Source: Chloroflexota bacterium (GTDB lineage: Bacteria; Chloroflexota; Dehalococcoidia; Lucifugimonadales; Australimonadaceae). Taken from it: a DNA stretch of 58,450 nt. Position numbers and translations under genes: made by a program. Under the pieces are notes generated by a model, which did not search any database, was not told the origin of the DNA, and was given only the letters and a program-made list of their open reading frames with translations. The number at the start of each line of letters is the position of its first letter. The first letter of the stretch is position 1. The DNA lies in assembly GCA_028874795.1 (NCBI GenBank), contig JAPPHT010000009.1:56103-114552 (forward strand), read 5' to 3'. This document shows positions 1-7,234 of the stretch, piece by piece.

Positions 1-21
1 TATACCCTACCCCGGCTACCC

Positions 22-1215
22 GTGGTCGCTATCGGTGGCAATCTAATCCCCCCCGCCCCCCCCCCCATTGGGGGGCCCCCCCCCGCCGGCCCGGGGGGGC
101 CCCCCCCCCCCCCCCCTCTCCTGGGCGACCTGGGTTGCGAGATCATCAAGGTCGAGAGTCCCCTGCTGGAGCGGGGCGCCGGGCGCGGGCCTCGCCGTTC
201 CGGCTACGGCGGCAGGACGAACGCCCTGAACCGCAACAAGAGGAGCCTGACGCTCAACATCGATACGGAGCCGGGCAGGCAGATCTTTCTCCGGCTCGTA
301 TCCGAGGCGGACGTCCTCATCGACAACTTCCGGCCGGCAACCCGGCTGCGCCTCGGACTGAGCTACGAAACGCTGTCCAGAGAGAACCCCCGCCTGGTGC
401 ACTGCTCCGTTTCGGGGTTCGGTCAGACCGGTCCCTACAAGGACAGGCCCGGATTCGACACACTGGCCCAGGCGCTCAGCGGGATCCTCAGCCTCGTGAC
501 GGACCTCGATTCTCCGGAGGTGGTGGGCGTCTCCATCGTCGACCATTCCACCGGCATCTTCGCCGCGTACGCGGTCCTCGCGGCGTTGATGGCGCGAGAG
601 AGAACGGGCCGGGGCCAGTTCGTAGACGTCTCCCTGCTCCGGTCCAGCCTGTCGTTCGTGGAATCGCACATCGTCGACGCGATCAATGACGGCCCGCCCC
701 CCGTTCGAGACAACTTCGCCCGCGGGCGCATCTTCTGCTTCGTCGCGAAGGATGGCCTGCCCATAGCGATCCACCTCTCGGGTCACGAGAAGAGCTGGCA
801 AGGATTGGTGAAGTCGGTTGATCGGGAGGACCTGCTGCCTGAACTGGGGGACCGCAAGGCGCGTTGGGAACGGCACTGGGAGATACAGGGCATCCTCCAA
901 CAGGAGATCGCCAAGCAGCCTCGAAGCCACTGGCTGCCGATCCTGGAAGAGAACGGAGTGCCCAATGCTCCCGCCTACACGCCTGACGAGGTGTTCGCGG
1001 ACCCGCATGTCGCGGCGATGGGTATCCCGGTCACCGTGTCCCATCCCACGGAGGGAGACAGCCGGATAGTGGGAAGCCCCGTTCAACTGTCCGATACCCC
1101 AACGGCCGTACACCGGCCGGCGCCATTGACCGGAGAGCATACGTCCGAGATACTTGCGACGCTCGGCTACGGCCCCGACGACATCGAAGAGTTGCGAGCG
1201 CAGCACGTCATCTAG
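22..1215 (+). CDS. CaiB/BaiF family (class III) CoA-transferase, 5' end unreliable
   Basis: Class III CoA-transferases move CoA from one acyl-CoA to a free carboxylic acid in the cytosol. From about residue 33 the protein is a good family match: LLGDLGCEIIKVE, then NRNKRS and the RPGFD segment. Asp174 in SIVDHSTG aligns with the catalytic aspartate that carries the acyl-aspartyl intermediate. A C-terminal region typical of the family follows. The length of 397 aa is normal. The N-terminus is not trustworthy: the GTG at 22 has no clear ribosome site and positions 41-117 look corrupted, so the true start is unknown and may lie outside the window. It is the first of six same-strand genes leading into an acid transporter, which suggests it activates the imported acid. 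The substrate cannot be told from sequence. Confidence 0.85.
   Translation: MVAIGGNLIPPAPPPIGGPPPAGPGGPPPPPPLLGDLGCEIIKVESPLLERGAGRGPRRSGYGGRTNALNRNKRSLTLNIDTEPGRQIFLRLVSEADVLIDNFRPATRLRLGLSYETLSRENPRLVHCSVSGFGQTGPYKDRPGFDTLAQALSGILSLVTDLDSPEVVGVSIVDHSTGIFAAYAVLAALMARERTGRGQFVDVSLLRSSLSFVESHIVDAINDGPPPVRDNFARGRIFCFVAKDGLPIAIHLSGHEKSWQGLVKSVDREDLLPELGDRKARWERHWEIQGILQQEIAKQPRSHWLPILEENGVPNAPAYTPDEVFADPHVAAMGIPVTVSHPTEGDSRIVGSPVQLSDTPTAVHRPAPLTGEHTSEILATLGYGPDDIEELRAQHVI
41..117. other. G/C homopolymer tract, probable sequence error
   Basis: This stretch is almost only runs of C and G, with single-base runs up to about 16. It falls where a CaiB-family protein should have its conserved N-terminal segment just before the LLGDLG motif. 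The encoded residues are nearly all Pro, Gly and Ala and match no family feature. The sequence becomes normal abruptly at about 118. I read it as a low-quality contig end rather than a real Pro-rich insertion. Confidence 0.7.
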
Positions 1216-1300
1216 CTGCCTTGCAGGAGGAGAATGCCCCGACCCCGGTCCCACTGAACAGCGCTCGGCACGAGATACAAGTAGCAGCAGAGGTGCAGCG

Positions 1301-2533
1301 ATGGATTTCGCGATGCAGCCCGATAGCGAAGAGATGCAGGTATTTCGGCGTGAAGCCCAGGAGTGGTTTGCCGAGGCGATGAAGGACGGGGCGCACCTGA
1401 AATTCTCAGCGAACTGGTCAACCCGGGAGAACGAGGAAGAGTACGAGTTTCGACGCAACCTCGCCCGCAAGGTGGGAGCGAAGGGGTGGATGTTCCCGGT
1501 CTACCCCAGGGAGTACGGCGGAGGCGGGTTGACCGTTGAGCACCAGATGGTGCTCGAGAACGAGATCGGCAAGTACGGCCTCACCCTCGAACACATCTTC
1601 TATACGCTGGCGCGACTGGCAGTACCCTGCATCTTCACCTGGGGGACCGAAGAGCAGAAGCAGGCCTTCCTCCCACCGCTGATGACAGGCGAAGTGGGTT
1701 GCTGGCAGCTCCTTACGGAACCCCAGGGCGGCTCGGACGTGGCCAACGCCCAGACGACCGCGATCAAGGACGGTGACGTCTACGTCGTGAACGGGCAGAA
1801 GACCATGGTCGGGTCGATCCACTATCCGGACTTCTTCTGGACCCTCGTGAACACCAACCCGCAGGGAGCCCGGCACGAGAACCTCAGCTGGATCTACATC
1901 CCGGGCGACCTTCCGGGCATCAGCCGGAGCCCGCTCAACCTGCTCATGGGCCGGAAGAACACGGTCTTCTTCGACAATGTCCGCGTGCCCGAGTTCTACC
2001 TGGTCGGCGGAGAGAACAACGGCTGGAAGGTGGGCAATACGCACCTGGAGCTCGAGCACAGCGGCGGCGGCAGCCTGGGCGAAGACGGGCTCGTCAAGCA
2101 CCTCATCCAGTATTGCGAGGAGACCGAGAGCAACGGCGCGCCCCTGCTCGAAGACCCCGACGTGCGCGACCTGCTGGCTGATGTCCTGATCGGCTCGCAT
2201 ATCAGTGCCTTGTGGGGCAGGCGGAACTGGTGGCACAGGTACGCGCACAGGCCGCATGGCTATGGAGGCACGCAAGCCCGGTACTACTCACGGATGAGAC
2301 GGCTGGTGGTCGCGGAGAGGCTGCAGCAGATCCTGGGGTACCACACCCTCATACCGAACTTCGACGTACCTGAAGCGATCGACTTCGAACACGCGGCACG
2401 GCAGGGCCCCGGCACGCTGCACGGAGGAGGCACCCTGGATACCGACCGCCTCATCATGGGGAGGCGGATGGGCCTGGGAAGGCCGACAGCCGAGCAGGCG
2501 CCGATAACGACACCCGGTAGTTCAGAAGCGTAG
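1301..2533 (+). CDS. acyl-CoA dehydrogenase family protein (pair member 1)
   Basis: FAD-dependent acyl-CoA dehydrogenases introduce an alpha,beta double bond into acyl-CoA. The protein (410 aa) shows the N-terminal helical domain with YPREYGGGGL near residue 70, the FAD-contacting LTEPQGGSD segment in the middle beta domain, and a C-terminal helical domain. The reading frame is open further upstream, but ATG 1301 has an AGAGGTG ribosome site and gives the family start MDFAMQPDSEE. It lies 85 bases after the CoA-transferase and 17 bases before a second, different acyl-CoA dehydrogenase. Adjacent unlike pairs of this kind form alpha2beta2 enzymes in steroid and dicarboxylate degradation; whether these two do is inference. 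The substrate is unknown. Confidence 0.9.
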   Translation: MDFAMQPDSEEMQVFRREAQEWFAEAMKDGAHLKFSANWSTRENEEEYEFRRNLARKVGAKGWMFPVYPREYGGGGLTVEHQMVLENEIGKYGLTLEHIFYTLARLAVPCIFTWGTEEQKQAFLPPLMTGEVGCWQLLTEPQGGSDVANAQTTAIKDGDVYVVNGQKTMVGSIHYPDFFWTLVNTNPQGARHENLSWIYIPGDLPGISRSPLNLLMGRKNTVFFDNVRVPEFYLVGGENNGWKVGNTHLELEHSGGGSLGEDGLVKHLIQYCEETESNGAPLLEDPDVRDLLADVLIGSHISALWGRRNWWHRYAHRPHGYGGTQARYYSRMRRLVVAERLQQILGYHTLIPNFDVPEAIDFEHAARQGPGTLHGGGTLDTDRLIMGRRMGLGRPTAEQAPITTPGSSEA

Positions 2534-2550
2534 CAGGGGAGGGCTGCACT

Positions 2551-3681
2551 ATGGATCTCGCCCTGACCGAAGACCAGGCCATGCTGAAGCGGACCGTGGC
2601 GGACTTCATGAAGCGAGAGGCGCCGCCGACCAACATAACGGGATGGCTTCAGGGTGGCGTCGGCTACGTGCCCGAGCTGTTTCAGACGGCGGCAGACTTG
2701 GGTTGGCTGGGCATGCTGGTGCCTGAAGCCTACGGCGGAGCGGGATTGGGCCTGAGCGACTGCGCGGTCATCTTCGAGGAGTTGGGGAGAGGGCCTCTTC
2801 CAGGCCCGTACTTCTCCTCCGGCGTTCTCGGAGCAGCGGTGATCGCGGAAGGCGGAAGCGACGAGCAGAAGCAGCGCTGGCTACCGGCGATATGCCAGGG
2901 TGAGGAGATCGCCACGCTGGCCATCAACGACAGAGGCTACAGCTGGGGGCCGGGGTCAGTGGAGATGACGGCTACCGACCGTCCCGAAGGGCTGACGCTC
3001 AACGGCACGAAGATGTTCGTTCACGATGCAGCCGCGGCGACCGTCCTGATCTGCGCAGTCAGGCACGGGGACGGGATATCTCTCGCGCTCGTTGACATGA
3101 ATCAGCCCGGCGTGTCGGTGACTCCCTACAAGGGCCTGGCTTCGCCGTCACTCGGTGAGGTGCGTCTGGATGAGGTCCACGTGCCCAGATCGGCGATCCT
3201 CGGGGAGCCCGGCCAGGGCTGGGCTGCCCTGGAGCGCGCCCTGATACAGGCCATTCCCATCCTGTGCGCGTACCAGGTCGGCGGGTGCCAGGAGGTACTC
3301 GACTTCACAGTCGAGTACACCCGTAGCCGTGTCGTGTTCGGCCAGCCCATCGGCCGGTTCCAGCGCGTACAGGACCACGTCGTCGACCTCGTGAACCACC
3401 TGGACTCGGCACGATGGATCACGAACGAGACGATATGGAAACTGGACACCGGCAACGAAGCTATCTCAAGCGTCCATGAAGCCAAGGCGGTGGCAAGTGA
3501 CGGCTACTACCATGCGTGCAACTATGCTCACATGGTCTTCGCCGGCCCCGGGACGGACTACTCGCATCCGCTGGTCGCCCACATGATCCAGTCCCGGAGT
3601 CTCTATCAGTACCTCGGAAATCCCCTCTATCACAAGCGCATGATGATGGACTACCTGTTCCCTCGTGCGCTGAGGTCCTAG
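2551..3681 (+). CDS. acyl-CoA dehydrogenase family protein (pair member 2)
   Basis: Second acyl-CoA dehydrogenase (376 aa), starting at ATG 2551 after a GGGGAGGG ribosome site. The family fold is clear: VPEAYGGAGLGLSD near residue 60, a middle beta domain, then YTRSRVVFGQPIGRFQ in the C-terminal domain, which carries the Arg that contacts FAD across the dimer. The place where many single-gene enzymes have the catalytic glutamate reads FAGPGTDYSHP, with no obvious Glu. This is compatible with a non-catalytic or complementary subunit paired with the gene upstream. It belongs to the same operon as the CoA-transferase and tct genes. Confidence 0.9.
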   Translation: MDLALTEDQAMLKRTVADFMKREAPPTNITGWLQGGVGYVPELFQTAADLGWLGMLVPEAYGGAGLGLSDCAVIFEELGRGPLPGPYFSSGVLGAAVIAEGGSDEQKQRWLPAICQGEEIATLAINDRGYSWGPGSVEMTATDRPEGLTLNGTKMFVHDAAAATVLICAVRHGDGISLALVDMNQPGVSVTPYKGLASPSLGEVRLDEVHVPRSAILGEPGQGWAALERALIQAIPILCAYQVGGCQEVLDFTVEYTRSRVVFGQPIGRFQRVQDHVVDLVNHLDSARWITNETIWKLDTGNEAISSVHEAKAVASDGYYHACNYAHMVFAGPGTDYSHPLVAHMIQSRSLYQYLGNPLYHKRMMMDYLFPRALRS

Positions 3682-3712
3682 AGGAGGCGCCTGCACCAAA
3701 GGGAGGTGAACG

Positions 3713-5008
3713 ATGGGGAAGAACAACAGGGCCCGCTACGGAGCTATCTTTGCGTTACTTGCGGTTGCATTGATGGTCTTCGCTCTCAGCGGCTGCGGCA
3801 GTGACCCGACTCAAGAGCCGGCCCCTGCTCCCACAGCCACGACGGCTCCAGCTGACACCGGGCAGGCCGAATCGCCGGCCCCTGCTCCTGCTGCGACTCC
3901 CACCCCGGCTCCGGCTGACACCGGGCAGGCGGAGTCGCCAGCCCCCGCTCCCGCTGCCACTCCCACACCCGTACCTGCCGGCGCTCCCACCCAGGCTCCC
4001 AGTGAAACAGGGCCGGCAATGCAGGAGTCGGAGTTCGCAGGCCATTTCGACGACGAGCCAGTCACCATCGTGGTTGGCAGCGCGCCGGGCGGCGGCTACG
4101 ATCTGTTGGCTCGAACGATCGCACGCTTCGCTCCGCAGCACCTGCCCGGTGAGCCGAGGCGCTTCCAGATCCGCAACGTATCGGGTGGCGGGGGCCTCCG
4201 TGCCTGGGAAACCCTTCTGCGGTCGGACGCCGACGGGCGCACCATCCTTACCTTGAACATCAACCTGATACGGCAGGTGCTCCTCGGCCGGGAGGTAAGC
4301 GGACTGGACCTCAACACTCTGCCGCTGATCGGTGCGCCCACCCGGGTCAGCGACCCCTATCTCATATGCGCCGACAGGCACAAGTACTCTTCGTGGGACG
4401 ACCTGCTCGCCGACGGCAGCGTCACGATCGCGGGAGGCACCGGGGGCCGAGTGCCCATGGGGGCGCACTTCGTGGAACTGGTCGGCGGACCCATGAAGAC
4501 GATCCCGGGGTACGAGGGCAGCACCGAAACACTGGCGGCCTTCGAACGGGGCGAACTGGAAGCCTCCACGTGTATCCAACGGAGGGACCCGCGGCTGTTG
4601 CCCGAACTGGTGGAGGACATGCGATGGCTTCCTCTCTTCTGGTGGAACACGCGGCCCAACCAGGAGTGGCTGGATACCCTGGGCGCACCAGAGCCGTACC
4701 ACATCTACGATCTGCCAGGAGTCGATTTCCAGGACTGGCAAAAGACGGCCTTCAACGCCACGGTTGAGTACAACGACTTCCTCCGGATGTACGTGGTGCA
4801 CCCTGACACCCCACCCGGCCTCGTCCAGGTCTGGCGTGACTCCTACCAGGCGGTGATCGAAGACCCAGGCTTCATCGAGGCCGCGGGGATCGCAGGCTAC
4901 GACGTGGGATTCGGGTCGCCCGATGACTTCGGGCAGGTCATAGATGACCTGCTGAGCCTCCCGCCGGAAGGTCTGGAGCTGGTACTGAGGCTGTCCGGCA
5001 TCAACTGA
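3713..5008 (+). CDS. tctC: TctC-type solute-binding lipoprotein of a tripartite tricarboxylate transporter
   Basis: This is the extracytoplasmic substrate-binding component of a TTT carrier, which delivers carboxylic acids to the TctA/TctB membrane pair. It begins at ATG 3713 after a strong AAGGGAGGTGA ribosome site. Residues 10-28 form a lipoprotein signal peptide with lipobox LSGC (Cys28). Residues 31-105 are a Pro/Thr/Ala linker with a 21-residue tandem duplication, and the binding domain follows, with the family-typical VGSAPGGGYDLLAR. The linker is unusual for classic TctC proteins, which are free periplasmic proteins in proteobacteria. A lipid anchor plus long linker fits a cell without a normal periplasm. 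The next genes encode TctA and TctB, so the carrier is complete. Confidence 0.88.
   Translation: MGKNNRARYGAIFALLAVALMVFALSGCGSDPTQEPAPAPTATTAPADTGQAESPAPAPAATPTPAPADTGQAESPAPAPAATPTPVPAGAPTQAPSETGPAMQESEFAGHFDDEPVTIVVGSAPGGGYDLLARTIARFAPQHLPGEPRRFQIRNVSGGGGLRAWETLLRSDADGRTILTLNINLIRQVLLGREVSGLDLNTLPLIGAPTRVSDPYLICADRHKYSSWDDLLADGSVTIAGGTGGRVPMGAHFVELVGGPMKTIPGYEGSTETLAAFERGELEASTCIQRRDPRLLPELVEDMRWLPLFWWNTRPNQEWLDTLGAPEPYHIYDLPGVDFQDWQKTAFNATVEYNDFLRMYVVHPDTPPGLVQVWRDSYQAVIEDPGFIEAAGIAGYDVGFGSPDDFGQVIDDLLSLPPEGLELVLRLSGIN
3845..3970 (+). repeat. 63-bp tandem duplication in the tctC linker
   Basis: Two adjacent 63-bp units encode residues 45-65 and 66-86, each starting APADTGQAESP and ending ATPTP. 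The protein copies are identical, while the DNA copies differ at several third positions. The duplication is therefore not brand new and the amino-acid sequence has been kept. Confidence 0.85.
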
Positions 5009-5018
5009 ACCCACAGAT

Positions 5019-5046
5019 GAGGGGGCGCCCCTGAAGGCGCCCCCTC
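5019..5046 (+). terminator. Strong hairpin between tctC and tctA
   Basis: A perfect 11-bp stem, GAGGGGGCGCC (5019-5029) with GGCGCCCCCTC (5036-5046), closes a CCTGAA loop 11 bases after the tctC stop. No T-run follows, so it is not a classic intrinsic terminator. It probably stabilises or partly terminates the upstream message so that more binding protein than membrane subunit is made. Confidence 0.6.
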
Positions 5047-5071
5047 GTGTCTGCCCCGGAGAGGCCAGCGC

Positions 5072-6625
5072 ATGCTTGAGGCAGCGATCAGCGCCGCACA
5101 GAACCTGTTCAGTCCAGGGCCGCTCATCGGAATGGCCATCGTGCTGCCCGTTGCGCTTGCTTCCGGACTGATCCCCGCAGGCGGACTGCCTACCACGTCG
5201 GTGGTGCTCAGTTTCGCCGGGTACATCGACCCGTGGATCGCGATGTCTATAGTGGTATTCAGTATGGCGGCGGGGGACATCACTGAACCGGTCCCCGCGA
5301 TCCTCCTGGGCGTTCCAGGCGCTCGTTCAGCGCAGGCGACCGTGCTGGACGGCTATCCGATGGCACAGAGGGGTCTTGCCGGGGAGGCACTGGGGGCGAG
5401 CTACACCACCACTCTCGTCGGCGGGCTATTCGGAGGAGCCGTGCTGCTGGCGGTGCTGCCGGTCGGACGCGAACTCCTGAAGCTGTTCGGCTCATCAGAG
5501 TTCTTCCTCCTGTCGCTGATGGGCATCCTGGCGATCGCAATCATCAGCGCCGGTGCGTTCGTCAAGGGCATGCTCACTGCCGCGTTCGGTATCGCGATCG
5601 CGTCTATCGGGTTCACGAACGTCGGAGGAGTCGTCCGGGCCGACATGGGCATCGACTTCCTCTGGGAGGGGTTCGGCATCGTGCCCATCGTCATCGGCCT
5701 GTTCGCGATCCCCGAGGCTATGGACCTCGTCATCGGCGATACGCCCGTCGCCCGCGAGCGGCTGGACACGATGATGAAGGAAGCGAACAAGGACGTCCTG
5801 CGCGGGATGAAAGTCGCTCTCAGCCACAAATGGCTGATGCTCCGTTCGAGCATCATCGGCACGTTCGTCGGGGCGATGCCCGGTGTCGGCGGCGCCACGG
5901 GACACTGGATAGCCTACGTACAGGCGCGGCAGACAGAGAAGGGCGCCGTAGACACGTTCGGCAAGGGCGACATCCGAGGCGTCATAGCGGCAGATGCCGC
6001 CAATAACTCCAGCGACGGCGGAGTCCTGATACCGACGCTCGTGTTCGGTATCCCCGGAGCCCCCGGCATGGTCCTGGTCCTTGCGATCCTGATCCTCTCG
6101 GGGATCACTCCCGGACCTCCCATGCTCTCAACGCACCTGGACCTGACCATCGCGATGGTATACATCATCATCCTTGCCAACATCATCGTCGTACCGATCA
6201 TGCTGCTGCTGGCGCCCTATCTCGCTCGAGTGTCGGCCGTCCCCCCGAACATCCTGGCGCCGATCGTCATCGCGGTCACCACACTCGCCGCCTACCAGGC
6301 TTCCCGGATCCTGGAGGACCTGCTTGTCGTCCTGGCATTTGCGGTGCTCGGGGTCTTCATGAAGCGGTACGGCTGGCCCCGTCCGCCGATCCTCATCGCC
6401 GTGGCCCTGGCGCCTACGCTGGAGCGGTTCATGTGGATCACGGTGAATACCTACGGGTTCGGCCTGTTCCTCCGGGTGCAGTCGTTGGTGCTGATCGCCA
6501 TGATGATCGCCCTCGTCTACATGGCGCTGAGGGTCCAATCCGTCGCGAGCGAGTCAGCTCATACTGCCGTGCCGGACAGGCCGGGCAGCAAAGTCTCCGA
6601 GGAGTCGATCGAGGACCCGTCTTAG
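5072..6625 (+). CDS. tctA: TctA-family large membrane subunit of the tricarboxylate transporter
   Basis: The 12-TM-class permease that couples solute uptake to ion gradients in TTT systems. The protein is 517 aa, the usual length, and rich in hydrophobic segments throughout. Family signatures are visible: GLIPAGGLPTTSVV near residue 32, PGVGGATGHW near 270, and the AADAANNSSDGG/PTLVFGIPGAPG stretch near 310-335. ATG 5072 follows a GGAGAGG ribosome site. It lies after the tctC-tctA hairpin and 48 bases before tctB. The C-terminal ~30 residues are a hydrophilic cytoplasmic tail. Confidence 0.93.
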   Translation: MLEAAISAAQNLFSPGPLIGMAIVLPVALASGLIPAGGLPTTSVVLSFAGYIDPWIAMSIVVFSMAAGDITEPVPAILLGVPGARSAQATVLDGYPMAQRGLAGEALGASYTTTLVGGLFGGAVLLAVLPVGRELLKLFGSSEFFLLSLMGILAIAIISAGAFVKGMLTAAFGIAIASIGFTNVGGVVRADMGIDFLWEGFGIVPIVIGLFAIPEAMDLVIGDTPVARERLDTMMKEANKDVLRGMKVALSHKWLMLRSSIIGTFVGAMPGVGGATGHWIAYVQARQTEKGAVDTFGKGDIRGVIAADAANNSSDGGVLIPTLVFGIPGAPGMVLVLAILILSGITPGPPMLSTHLDLTIAMVYIIILANIIVVPIMLLLAPYLARVSAVPPNILAPIVIAVTTLAAYQASRILEDLLVVLAFAVLGVFMKRYGWPRPPILIAVALAPTLERFMWITVNTYGFGLFLRVQSLVLIAMMIALVYMALRVQSVASESAHTAVPDRPGSKVSEESIEDPS

Positions 6626-6673
6626 CACGGGCCTTGTTAGACGATCGAACTGAACGTGGCAACGGAGGGAAGA

Positions 6674-7192
6674 GTGCGCTGGCGCAACCTGCGAACCTAC
6701 TGGCTATCGACCGAGGTGCTCGGCGAGCTTCTGCTGATCGCGCTTGCATTCGCGCTGTTCGGCTATCTCTTCGTTCTCTCCTTCGACTGGCCCGAGGCAG
6801 CCAGGTTGCTGCCTCGTATCGCTGTGATCATAGGAGTGCCCTTCGGACTCGTGCGGCTCGTCGTCCTGCTGCGTCGCGTCAGGCCGTCTGCGGCATCGGT
6901 GATGGACACCTCTTTCCGCATCGAAGGACAGGACCCGCGCGCCATCGCGGGACGTTTCGTCAGGATATGGACCTGGCTGCTGGCGCTCTATCTCGGGATC
7001 TGGATGCTGGGATTCCACTTCGCCCTGCCCGTGGGGACGTTCATCTACCTGTTCCGTTACGGGAAGGCGGGGTGGGTATGGTCCGTGGGCCTGTCGGTTG
7101 CCATCTATGCGACGATCAAACTCGTCTACGACGTGGCGCTGGATGCGGTGTGGTTCGACGCGGTCATCCCTCAGTGGCTGGGTCTTGTGTAG
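6674..7192 (+). CDS. tctB: TctB-family small membrane subunit of the tricarboxylate transporter
   Basis: Small four-TM subunit that partners TctA. The protein is 172 aa. Hydrophobic segments lie near residues 15-35, 45-62, 98-118 and 135-155, with a hydrophilic cytoplasmic loop between the second and third. The frame is open from GTG 6656, but GTG 6674 has a good ribosome site (GGAGGG at 6664-6669) and is preferred. TctB sequences are poorly conserved, so the call rests on size, topology and position directly after tctA. It is the last gene of the operon; convergent dnaE2 ends 43 bases beyond it. Confidence 0.8.
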   Translation: MRWRNLRTYWLSTEVLGELLLIALAFALFGYLFVLSFDWPEAARLLPRIAVIIGVPFGLVRLVVLLRRVRPSAASVMDTSFRIEGQDPRAIAGRFVRIWTWLLALYLGIWMLGFHFALPVGTFIYLFRYGKAGWVWSVGLSVAIYATIKLVYDVALDAVWFDAVIPQWLGLV

Positions 7193-7234
7193 GGCGCCAC
7201 CCCGTCCACGTGCGCTTTGCATCGGCAGGACTAC

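Noticed and set aside
43-1470. Long antisense frame over the CoA-transferase
   Set aside because: GC-rich third positions keep antisense frames open throughout this window; the plus-strand protein has clear family motifs.
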